A stretch of 64,000 nucleotides of DNA, from contig NC_037313.1 of the NCBI RefSeq assembly GCF_000143535.2, positions 131,501-195,500 of the forward strand, written 5' to 3'. Both the position numbers and the translations under genes were made by a program. Under the pieces are notes generated by a model. It did no database searches, was not told where the DNA came from, and saw only the letters and a program-made list of their open reading frames with translations. The stretch comes from Botrytis cinerea B05.10. Its lineage: Eukaryota > Ascomycota > Leotiomycetes > Helotiales > Sclerotiniaceae. Positions 35,600-48,744 of the stretch are shown here, piece by piece (within the stretch, counting starts at the first letter, position 1; the number at the start of each line of letters is the position of its first letter).

Positions 35600-36642
35600 T
35601 TAATTCTCCGACTCTGAACCACCCTCTCCATTCTCCAAGTCCTCGTCGCCATCTTTTCTCTTTCTTATCTGTCTTTTCAATTCTCTATTCTCCATTTCAA
35701 GCTGTTCAATTCGTTCTTCCAATACGTCCATCTGTTCCTCAGCGCCAACGCTGAATTCTTCGATAATTTTGAAGAAACGCCAGAGACGGAGGATAATCAC
35801 AAGTGAGGCAACTTCCTCGAGAACACCGTGAAGTAGCACATCAACTAGACGGAGAAGGGTTTAGTTTGGGAACAAGATAGAGGTGTAATGTGATGGTGTT
35901 GGGGGGGGGGGGGGGGGGGGGGGGGTTATATTGGTTAGAAAGAGATATACAAATAGTACATACCAACGAATCCGGCAACAATCACAGTGGCATCGAAGCA
36001 GTGAAATTTGCTACGGAAATAGCTGAAAGAATTTTGTTAGCTTAAGTGATAATAGTTATAAAGGAACAATGTAATCCGAGATAGTGGGATTCAACGTGAA
36101 ACAGCAGTATTAGCACGGAAGTAGAGATGAAGGCATGTGAGGCGGAACATTAGCGGCGGTTGACTCGCATGCCAAGTCTCGTAAACAGGATCAATTTCCG
36201 AAGCCAACAAGCTCCGATGCCTAGAACCTCAAGTTGAAGATACGCACCTCAAACCGAAAGCCCAAACGCTAACAATCAATTCCGCCATGAACAAGCAACT
36301 GAATATCAACCCAGCAATTCCTAACCCGTCTCTCACTTCGTTCCAAATTGGATCCGTCTTGCCTTCTTTATCGTTGTCGCATTGATAGAGATTAATGATT
36401 ATATCCGAAATAATGCTAATTAAATCGCATGCAACTAGGAGGAGCACCGTATAGTGCTGAGCACGAGAGGATAGGAAGCTCTTTGCGGAGGTTTGAGACT
36501 TTCGGTAGCTATTTGCGAGTTTCCGGGAAAAGGAAGGGTGAGGTACATGATGATAGGAGGGCCCAGAGGCTATGGAAATGGGTTGAGAGGAGGCGCGGAT
36601 TAGAGGAGCATGTTCAGAAATATCTGAGTTGCGTCGGGACAT
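35600..36642 (-). CDS. voltage-gated proton channel, Hv1 type
   Basis: Three exons on the minus strand, 36642-36248, 36022-35964 and 35844-35600 (699 nt, 232 residues). A disordered cytosolic N-terminus of about 60 residues precedes a stand-alone voltage-sensor domain. S1 (YTVLLLVACDLISIISDIII) carries Asp73 and Asp80; Asp73 lines up with the selectivity-filter Asp of animal Hv1. S2 (FSCLFMAELIVSVWAFGL) has Glu121. S3 (CFDATVIVAGFVVDVLL) has Asp142 and Asp153. S4 (LVIILRLWRFFKIIEE) has the Hv1 signature R-x-W-R-x-x-R/K with Arg171, Arg174 and Lys177. A C-terminal coiled coil (EEQMDVLEERIEQLEMENRE) would give a dimer. There is no pore domain. It would extrude protons on depolarisation at the plasma membrane. 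Its second intron contains a 25-base G run. Confidence 0.92.
35901..35925. repeat. 25-base G homopolymer
   Basis: An uninterrupted run of 25 G on the plus strand, inside the second intron of the proton channel gene (C run in the transcript). Such runs are length-unstable, and could form G-quadruplex on the non-template strand. Confidence 0.9.
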
Positions 36643-37788
36643 GTTGTTGGATTTGATCGTTTTTTTATTAGAAAAATCTTAGTAGAAGATCAAGTGTCTT
36701 CCCCTCCAACAGGCAATGCTATCGATCCTTTGATGTTTGATGATTCAGGAGAGACTTTGCACAGCGTGTAGCACTTATCGCAAGAAGGATGGCGAACAAG
36801 AGAAGTTACGGTGTACTTGCAAACCCAGAGGGACTCCAATGTCGAATTGAAGGAACATGTGATTGTTCAGTGTTGAATCTGAGGTCTGATTGCGGTGTAT
36901 GCGCAGCTCTTATCGCAAGGTATCCATATGCAGCAGGAAACCCCAGCTGTTGTGCCGGCGCCATCTTTTCTGTGGATCGGGCCAAATTATGAAGGAGGGA
37001 CTGCCAGCTCCAATAGTGAAGGGTGGCAGAGCAAGTATGCTTATCCTCGTTGAGATCCTTCCAGCCGCCTTGTCGATTTTCTCATGGAAAACATCACCTA
37101 CAGCTGGTCGCTAGATGGACACAAGCCATTCAACTGCGTTCAAAATGCTGGCTTGGAGGCTTGGCATTGCTTATCCGACTGGCAGACGGCGTTAACCTGC
37201 CAGATTGTCCGAATTAGCCGACCGGCCGATCCAAGCGCATGAAAGATGGCCGTGGACGGGTAGCAAGAGAGCTGGCTGTAGCCATGTGTGGTAGCCTTGT
37301 GGAAGCAAGTCCAGACGATTTGTGAATAACCTCAACCAACCTCAACCACAACCCCAATATATTTATTTTTCACTTTGCAACCTTTGCATTCTGTACCCTT
37401 TGACCATTTGGAAGTTTGGGTAAGTTGTTCTCCAGCCTTGCCATTGGCACAGCGATGCCCTTTCATTTCTTCAAGCAGCTCAATGGTTTCACAACATTCC
37501 CTCTCCAAAATTCGAGAATTGCCTGGTAATAGCTTGATTTATCATCGGATGAGATACAAGATCATGCTGGCAGATCAATTCACTTTCCAATCCATTCTGT
37601 GATAAAATTGCGCAATCTCTGGTGATTAGCTTACGGTTATTGAAATTCTTGCTAATAATATTTCTTTCAGAAGCGCAACCTTCTACTTTTTACCAACATC
37701 TTCCCTCCGACCTTGCTCGAGGATTCATCTACTTAAATATCTTACAACATTCTACAAGTGCAGCAGTGCCATTTCAAGCCAACAAATC
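36643..37788. other. divergent promoter region, no gene seen
   Basis: Lies between the start of the minus-strand proton channel and the start of the plus-strand Pab2-like gene. Open frames at 36789-37217 are rich in Cys/Arg with no recognisable domain and overlap each other. Confidence 0.55.
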
Positions 37789-38590
37789 ATGGCAGACACC
37801 GAACCAAAGCTTCAAGACCAGGTTATGGCTGGCGAGGATGATAACAATGACGAGGTACATTCAAAGGTGAAAGACCTTGATCGAGAACCAATTGTTGACA
37901 GCCGATTTAGGAAGAGATTTCGGCCATGAAGCGCCGTGTTGCAGAGATGGAGGAAGAAGCTGCCAAGCTTAGAGAAATGCAGGCAACTCTCGATCAACAA
38001 AGCACTGATCTCAGAGAAGACAAGGAGGATATCGATAGTCGCAGTATCTTTGTCGGAAACGTCGATTACTCTGCTTCCCCAGAAGACATTCAAGCTCACT
38101 TCCAAAGCTGCGGATCTATTAACCGTGTAACTATCTTGCTTGACAAGTTTACCGGTCATCCTAAGGGGTGCGTTCTACGAAATTTGGCTCCTTAAAACCT
38201 CGACGGATAGTGTCGAGTGTCATTGTGATAAACGCTACCTGGCAAGAGAAGGATGCTAATCTAGGTTTATGCAGGTATGCGTATGTAGAGTTTGTTGAGC
38301 CAAGTCTTGTCGCACAAGCTTTGGTTCTCAATGAGAGTGTGTTCAAGGGTCGCAACCTTAAGGTAAATCTTCTTTCTCATCCATCTATCTGCGCTTTAAG
38401 CTCATTTCCATTACAGGTTGTCCCCAAACGTACCAATGTCCCCGGAATGCAGCGTGGTCGTGGTGGACGAGGAGGCGGCAGAGGTCGTGGCGGCTTCTTC
38501 GGTGGTGGACGTGGTGGCGGTTATTCTCCTCGTGGAGGTTACCGTGGAGGTTACAGAGGCAACCGTGGCAGAGGTTTCACGCCATATTAA
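37789..38590 (+). CDS. pab2-like: Pab2/PABPN1-like nuclear poly(A)-binding protein
   Basis: Four exons, 37789-37854, 37911-38167, 38275-38362 and 38417-38590 (585 nt, 194 residues). The domain order is that of PABPN1 and S. pombe Pab2: an acidic N-terminus ([11 protein letters not shown]), a coiled coil ([20 protein letters not shown]), one RRM at about 78-155 and an Arg/Gly-rich tail. RRM motifs are RNP2 ([11 protein letters not shown]) and RNP1 (KGYAYVEF). The tail is rich in RGG ([17 protein letters not shown]), a target for arginine methylation. Length is close to Pab2 (166). It would bind poly(A) tails in the nucleus and act in mRNA and snoRNA processing and exosome targeting. An intron falls just before RNP1. 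Confidence 0.93.
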
Positions 38591-39823
38591 GCCATGGGAA
38601 CTTCTGCATGAGTCTTCTTTACTCTAGCACATGATAAGATGGGGAGGGCCGCTGAAGTGATGGCATCAAAATTGGGAATTTGGGGGAAAGTCATTTCTTG
38701 AATTATCAAACATTCATTCGAGAAGCGATTTATTCATGAAAATACCACGGCGTTTATCTTGAGCATACCTATGGTCTTCTTTAATTCCTCCATTTGGATT
38801 TCCGTTATCATCATGAATGAATAGTCTTCAACTATACATCTGTACAGCAGGATTTGAATGTATGCCATGAAAATGATTGCACAAATTGACGATTACTAGG
38901 TAAGGAGTGATATAGTTCTCGCGTGCTCTATCTAATATACAACTGAGGTTCTATCACAACCCACGACATCGATGTACTTATCCTGTGCAGGAGGACCATG
39001 GCCTGCTCGAAGAATTTTGACTGCCATGCATCTAGATTTCTTCCCGATAGTACTTGTACCAAATCACCTCATTCTGTCACGTTTTTCCTTTCCCAAATTG
39101 CCCAATGTAAAAGAGGCTCTGTCCTCACATTGAAACATCACACTAAACACTGCTTACTCACGTGCCGGAAGGTACACTGGTTAATCGTACACGATATGCT
39201 CAAGGATTTCGTATCCTGGAGGAATCTGACCCGATTTTGTCACGTCAACTGAATCTTCGCAACCCTCATATAATCCGTGGTAGAGGAGAAGCAAGTTACC
39301 ACCATATCCACGATTGCAGTCGAAAACGTCCTTCATCCAAGATAATTGGGTTTCTTTTTTTGGCGGTCGATCAAGAGAACCTGGAAGTCTGGCTAAAGAG
39401 GTATGACGTGAAGTATAAAAATAGGTGGATGATTATCAATTCTTGCCTGAGGAATAATCAACCTTATTAGCGGGGACATTCTGTGCCGCCTTGACGATTT
39501 GATTGACCAAAACTCCATTCCTCTTCTAAATCAATACATTGAACCCCCCTTTTATGAATATTCCACTCATTATCATACCTTCATGCATCACGAATCCTTG
39601 AATCGATAACGATAATCGCAAAACCTGTCAGATCCATAATTTGGGTGTAAGGGGGCTTTTGGAGCTCTACTTAACACAGCCCCAAATCAACGCAAGCGCA
39701 AAGCTTCCACCACGGCCAACCTTGAAACCCAGGGAACGTCAGAAGTGTTCTGCGATACCATCTACCGTTATCTATTATTGACGCCCTAAGAAACGATCCC
39801 GCCATCTCTGGCGAACCTTCACG
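38591..39823. other. intergenic region; Rsp5 promoter
   Basis: 3' side of the Pab2-like gene and upstream region of the ubiquitin-ligase gene. The open frame at 39162-39470 shows no domain; nothing else is seen. Confidence 0.55.
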
Positions 39824-42607
<2,784 letters not shown>

Positions 42608-44081
42608 TTTATGTTTTGGAGGGTTTCTTTGGTTCTGCATGGTGTTATTTTCTATACAAGCTGAGGGAGGTCCAGGTTTCTCAACTTTTAAATTACCTGG
42701 AATGGATTGGAGGTATGAATTATGTTCCGGAATAAATAGCCATCTCAAGGTTTGAGTCTCGCTAGGAAATGCATTGTAACGATTGATACATTAATCGAAA
42801 GAAAACAAATCCAGCCCAAAGTATCTGATGACCTTGTATTTAGTGGGTATTACACTAGAAAGAATGATGATTTGTTACCACAATGGATTACCCGCGGTGG
42901 TTTTTCTTAATGTCCCATCTCCAATCAAATATGAAGAGAACATTGAGTGAGAGTTAGAGCTTGGGTGTGGCCTCCTGTACAAACTTTTGTATGCTAGGTC
43001 GCATTTTCTGAGGAGAAGAGATACAAGATACAATGACAGCTTACTAGTAACCAATACAACCAACTCTTGATCACGAGCACTTTTCTCGAGCGATAAATTC
43101 CAAAAGCGTACTTTCTTAAGGACATTCCAACTCTGAACAATAGGCCTGGCAATCAAAGTTGTAATGCGAAGCATGCTGTTGAAACTTGATAAATAAACAT
43201 ATCAGAGAGCAAGTGTCGAGAAATAATCATGGCGGAGGGTAGAATGTAGAATGGACACGACACAAGCATTAAATCAAAGTTGTCGAAACTAGTGGTCTTT
43301 GATAGCTGTTTGTGTCTCTGATTGGTGTAGATCTCTGAAGTTCTGCTTCGGGCCGCTTCTTCACTTGGAGGTCTCCGGTCCGTGATGGCCCTAATGCATA
43401 CATACATGCATGTAAACGATTTCGATTTAGCTTTTGAATGTTTATTTGCATTATTGATTTTACCAACGGTAATCATTTACTTCGTACATGTATTGAGGTA
43501 CATTAGAAGTAGAAATATGCATGGCACATTGAACGACGTGGGCAACATGGTTGCTCGGCGACCCCTGAAACATTCAACCTAAAGTCGTCTATGTACACAT
43601 GGACTAGACTCTTTTCGGAAGTGCACCAATGAAACACTAGGTATTTTGAGGAAACATCTATGCGGGATATGCTTAAAAAAGGAGTATGGGGAAGTAGCCC
43701 GAAGATCATTCTGAAGACTGTGATATATTGGTTGTCCGGGGAGTTTCTTTTGCTTTTGAGTGTATGTTGATTTGTCTGGAATGTCTCGGTTGATCACACG
43801 GGGAAGTTTGGCTTTGGAACGGTGAAAAGGAAGGTGGTTTATATATTTATACTGAATGTATCGCACGCGTTGTTGTGAAGTTTCTTCTGTTTCTCAGCTT
43901 TTTTTTCTGTATCGCACATATCGCACCGTTGGATCAATTGATCATTGTGAAGTTATACAAACAACGCATACTGCACTGCTCTCGCATATAGTACCTGCCT
44001 AGTACTCGCACTCCCTTCCATACTCACACATCTCATTTACATCTATTCTACATCCCTACAACCTCAACTTCAACTTCAAAA
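42608..44081. other. intergenic region, no gene seen
   Basis: AT-rich; several open frames of 60-107 residues on the minus strand (42491-43866) overlap each other and lack domains. The right end is the promoter and CT/CA-rich leader of the gene at 44082. Confidence 0.5.
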
Positions 44082-44745
44082 ATGCACTTCTCAAAAGCAA
44101 CCCTTCCTTTCGCGGCTTTGGTCTCCTATGCTGCTGCTACGACTACAGCAGCGGCTACAAGTGGCTTCTCTGCTGCTTGTGACGCACAAAATGTTCTCGA
44201 TGCATGTGTGAGTTCGACGACGGCGATCGCTCGGGCGTGTCAAACTACCGATTATATTTGTTTGTGCACGAGTTGGAATGCAGTTTTGACGTATGTTTCC
44301 CCTTCTCTTCTCTGTCTTGCGAGTTTTCCTTTTTCCTTTGCAATATAATTGATCCGGAACATAACTAATCCATCTATCTAATAGTTGCTACAATGTATGT
44401 CCCAACGACACGGGCTACACGGGGGTTCTCGCCAACAAGCAAGCCTATTGTAACGATGCCTTGGCCTACACATCAACTACTACTTCCTCTGCGATCTCAA
44501 AGGATTGGTCTACGACTACCGCTGCAAGTGATGCGGGTGGTGCGACGGCAACGACTACGGGAGCTGGGAGTGGAACTACTGGGAAGGCCCAAACGACTGG
44601 AGGGGGCTCAGCAAGTAATACCGCGAGCGCGGCGGAGTCGACGGGCAGCAATGAGAGTAGTGGGGCTGGGGAGAGGGTTGTGGGGGTTAATGGAATGATG
44701 GGGGTTCTTGGGGCTATGGCTGCTGTGGGTGCTGCGTTCTTTTAG
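44082..44745 (+). CDS. CFEM-like GPI-anchored cell-surface protein
   Basis: Two exons, 44082-44290 and 44385-44745 (570 nt, 189 residues), intron GTATGT to TAATAG. A signal peptide (MHFSKATLPFAALVSYAAA) is followed by an eight-cysteine domain. Spacing is C-x7-C-x10-C-x5-C-x-C-x8-C-x3-C-x16-C, with TTDYICLC matching the 'Asp-x-x-Cys-x-Cys' core of CFEM domains. The first gap is longer than in classical CFEM. A Ser/Thr/Gly-rich stalk (about 90 residues) and a hydrophobic C-terminus (MMGVLGAMAAVGAAFF) indicate a GPI anchor. CFEM proteins take part in haem or iron capture, adhesion or virulence; which applies here is unknown. It runs towards the pectate lyase gene. Confidence 0.75.
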
Positions 44746-45334
44746 GGTAGGGTAGGCTTAGGAGAGAGGGGGGAAAGAGAGGTAAGGGGAACGGCGGTTG
44801 ATAGGGTATGAAGGGGTGAGTATATCTAATGTGAGGGATGCTCGGTATGAGTTAATTTGAGGATGAGACATGCTATGATTGATTGATTGATTGATTTTTA
44901 TTGAATAATGAGCGTATGGATGCAATGAATAATAAACATTTGATGGATCAAGTGGTATATAGTTTAATTAACTAATTTAATCATTTTATGAACTCGGGGC
45001 ATGTGGTTTACTTTTTTTGCGTTTAGATCACGGAGTGGGTTCCTAGCGAGGTTGAGATTATTTGCTGTGTTGGTTTGTCAAAGCAAGTGCTGTGCTACGT
45101 GGCCATTATATGTGCACGATGGAATAGATCATGTAGTATAGTTAAGTACTGCTTTCTAATGTATGTACAAACACTCAATAGGTTCTTGAAATATCCACAG
45201 GGAAACAAACGACAACGACAACGACAACGACAATCACCCTTCAACTATCACTCAAAAGCCCATCCAACATTCTTTATTCAAAAACGTTCAAACACTCCTT
45301 GCCTCCATCACTCGGAATGTTTATCTGGAACCGA
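44746..45334. other. short convergent intergenic region
   Basis: Between the ends of the CFEM-like gene (plus) and the pectate lyase gene (minus). Contains five GATT units at about 44876-44896 and an ACGACA/ACAACG run near 45208-45232. Both 3' UTRs must lie here. Confidence 0.7.
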
Positions 45335-46209
45335 TTATCCGCTACAGTATCCAGCCTTGGTGGGCTCTTTGCCTTGATTATTTCCAGTATACATCTGGCA
45401 TGGATGGTCGGTATCATAGCATACATTCTTCAACGTGGCCGTGTCTCCATAGTTGGAATTGATACCGGCAAGTATACCGCCGTTGACAGCAGTCGTGCCT
45501 TCAATGTAGACGTTACGCTTACATTGGGATGAGCACTAAAGGGAAGGTTAGTTATGCATTTATAAAACAAGCGAAAGAAGAGAAGCAAGAAGAGAAAAAG
45601 GAGATGGGTAATTTAAAAAGAATGAAAAACTCACGTTTCCGCAACTTCGGTACAACTTTCCATAATCCTCAACGTAGAAATTGATGATGTTGACAGTACC
45701 ACATCCGTTATGCTGGACCACTTTATCCGAGGCATGATATGCTCCGCCTCCGATGATCCAGGATTGATCACCAGCCTTGTCCTTCTTGATGGAAATCGCA
45801 TCCTCGCACACATCTTCGAACCAGACGTATTTGAGAGTGCAAGCTCCAGCACAGTGAACGCCCTCAGCTTGGTTTTTGCCGATGATGACATTCTGAAGAG
45901 TTGCTCCGGGTTGGAGAAGGAATACGGCATCAGAATCACCTGGTGAAGTGTGTCAGTCTCATTTTTGGGGAGTTTGTATGTATTAGAGTAGTTGTGTTAC
46001 TTACCTCCTTCACTTTGTCCGTTGCAAGCACCGGATCCTCGATCATATTTTGCCCAACCACCGTCGAAGGTGGTTCCAGCAGCAACTTCGATGACTTTAC
46101 TGTTGGTCTTGGTTGAAGTTGCTGTGGGGAGTCCCCCAGTGTAACCTAGACAGGCGAGAGCGGAGGGGAGGGTGGCCATGAGGCTCACAAGCTTGAGCGT
46201 GGCAACCAT
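45335..46209 (-). CDS. secreted pectate lyase, family PL3
   Basis: Three exons on the minus strand, 46209-46005, 45939-45635 and 45535-45335 (711 nt, 236 residues). A signal peptide ([19 protein letters not shown]) precedes a single right-handed beta-helix domain. PL3 blocks seen are [83 protein letters not shown] and [20 protein letters not shown], ending in KAGYCSG. The length equals typical fungal PL3 enzymes and all exons join in frame. It cleaves de-esterified pectin by beta-elimination with calcium, which softens plant cell walls. Its presence supports a plant-associated life style. It is convergent with the CFEM-like gene. Confidence 0.95.
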
Positions 46210-47556
46210 GGTGAATGATTGAAGGCGATTCTTTGTGTAGATGAACTCGATGCTTTGATGCTTGCCAGAGGATGAAGATGATGGTCATTCAGTATGGCAT
46301 CATGGCTCTTATATAGTCACAAATCTGCGGAGTATTCGGAGCTCCTGTACCTCACTCAAGGATAATTTTCTTCGTCCCGATAAATCCGTATAGATCCATT
46401 AAATGCCTCGGAAAGTGACTACCCTTCCTGGAAAGAAATGCCAAACCTTTCATTGGCATATTCTAGGGAGACTGCTCCTGAAATTTTGTTTCCTTTCAAA
46501 GGTGGAGGGAGATGAGCAAACGATTTGTGAATACGAACGGAAGAACTGCTTTTGCTTCTCGATCAAGCTGACCAGATCCATACCACGAGATCAACTGTAG
46601 TGCTATCACGGCAAGATAACGTTGATCGCCTAGAGAGTGATCATGGTGCCTGAACAACCCTCGAGGGTTTGTTGTGCCAGCACCGTTTTCATGCACTTTT
46701 GGGATCGATACTACTGAGTACCGAGTCGAAACCCAAAGCAATTGGAGCGATTAACTCAAGCCTGTAATATTTTCTCGGACATTACCCCGTGGTTTCTCCA
46801 CATTCGTGTTACATCGGCGTGTGGAGAGCATATGGTACGTGGTGATTGGAAGCTTGGCGGCTAGAAAAGCATCATTATTTTCCCGACGTCGGCTTGGCGC
46901 TTACACCGTAACATGGCAGTGGATCTATCCATGCAGATGCAATCATTGCTGTGGGTATTGTGATATTGGAAAAGAAAATGGTCGTCGGTAACAGGTGTGG
47001 TTAGAAGAAACTTCGAAAATTAACCGCCAAGCAGCCGCCAAGCGCCAAGGAGGCTGGTCCCATCAAGCTCATGAGCTTGGTGGACGGATTATATTTCTGC
47101 GTTGTGATTGCATTTATACTGTTGCATTACCCTCATCAATCTTTCGGAACGAAACACCGTCTGAATGTTGGACGCCTCTGTGATAAGTGGGAACTAATAG
47201 CAAAGACCTGAACAAAAACTCCTCATTTTGTGAAGGTGTGACTTTCTTTTCCACTTCTTCGACACATTTTGGCGGCCGATGTAACACTTAGGTCCTCTAG
47301 GTTTAACGATTTAGAATGGGATATGGCCCATCATATGGGACATATGAGATGACAATATCTAGACATCTGCGATGACCATACATTTCCTTAGGGTATGATG
47401 ATGATCATGCCAGAACGGACATCTATCCATCTAGCTATGGGTATCGACTGTGGGATCCTTCATACCTTCTTTTCTTATTGTAAATGATTACAATCTGGTA
47501 AAGACACCATATCCGTGACTTTGCTCTGAATAAATTGATTGATATAAACTTTGTAA
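46210..47556. other. intergenic region; PL3 promoter
   Basis: No gene seen. Open frames at 46403-46600, 46496-46741, 46806-46991 and 46995-47183 are short and featureless. The first few hundred bases form the promoter of the pectate lyase gene. Confidence 0.55.
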
Positions 47557-48744
47557 TTACCAATCCAATTCTGTCAGCTCAATAGTTTTCGTAACTTTAC
47601 GTCTCGGACACGGCAACTCTACTTTCTCATACTCCTTTACGAAATGTCCAGATTCTCGTAGGATGTCCTCCCACAATACGAAATACATCCAGCTATCGGG
47701 TAATTGTGGATCCGCCAAATTATCCGCATACACAGCCCGTCCCACATTCTTACCGTGTCCAGCCATACTGACTCCGTCGGACTTTTTTCCAGTTCCTTCG
47801 AATCCACTCGATCCCCAGGTCCACGCTTCTTGTCTGCGACCGTTATCAGTAACGATCTTCTTGACTCTGCATTTTGCGCAGATAGTCAAATCAATATCGT
47901 TTCTTTGAGACTGATAAGATTGTCCGCCGTAGCTGAGGGCCTTTATTCGCGGGATAAAACTGGCAGGATCACCGGTGAAATGATAATCCGAGCGACGCTT
48001 GTTGACTCCTTGGACAAGAGCTCTGGCAAGGAGGTCGGTGATGTATTCATGAGGAAGCAATTTGGTCGACGATGGGTTCTCAACGTGGTCCCAAAATTCC
48101 TTCTCCATTGCACACTGATCCCAACTTGTGGGTGGCAGAACTCTATAGCATCCGTCGCACCATTGTGCACCACCGCTCCAGAAGAAGTTCTCGTTCCACA
48201 GTAAGTCCGCGAGAGTCGGGTACCATTGTACTTCACTATCATCAAGTGGCAGATAGTCAAAGCAGCGCTTGTCAAGATCCAATATAAAGTTTCCGCACGT
48301 CGATACTTGCAGGCTTAGAGGCAAGGATAGCCGAGAAGCATGGCAGGTATCGAGACTTGAAGGGTGACATTGACCATGGATGTATTTGTCAATGTCGGAA
48401 TACTTCTTGGATACTCTTCGGAAGTGCGAGCCAGTTAGCGAGAAACAAACTTTGGAAACGGGATCAAGCTCGCTCATGACCTGCAAGATGATTTCGACTG
48501 GACAATTTCTAAAGACGCCAGTTACATCGCTATTTTGAGTTAGCCAACTTCGCACGTAGCCGAGTGAAGATAGGGGATCATTAGTTGCAGGTGTAAGGCG
48601 TAGAGAGGTGACTTACGCGCTGTCTTTCACAAGTAGTGATACAATTGTATCCTCCACATCCAAATCGTCGATGTCTTCCTGTTGCTGACTTTGGAGCAGC
48701 TGAAGCTTTTGCAAGCGCTGCCCGGCAGAGTCTGAAGAAGACAT
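47557..48744 (-). CDS. F-box-like protein with CxxC motifs
   Basis: Two exons on the minus strand, 48744-48617 and 48529-47557 (1101 nt, 366 residues). The intron (48530-48616) has donor GTAAGT, GCTAAC branch point and AATAG acceptor. The first exon gives MSSSDSAGQRLQKLQLLQSQ and an acidic stretch. An F-box-like helix set follows (FRNCPVEIILQVMSELDPVS, then KVCFSLTGSHFRRVSKKY). Further on are CDGC and CAKC pairs, which may form one zinc site, as often seen in Leotiomycete F-box proteins of this kind. The remaining sequence has no family I recognise. A role as an SCF substrate receptor is likely but inferred from the N-terminal motif alone. Confidence 0.75.
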
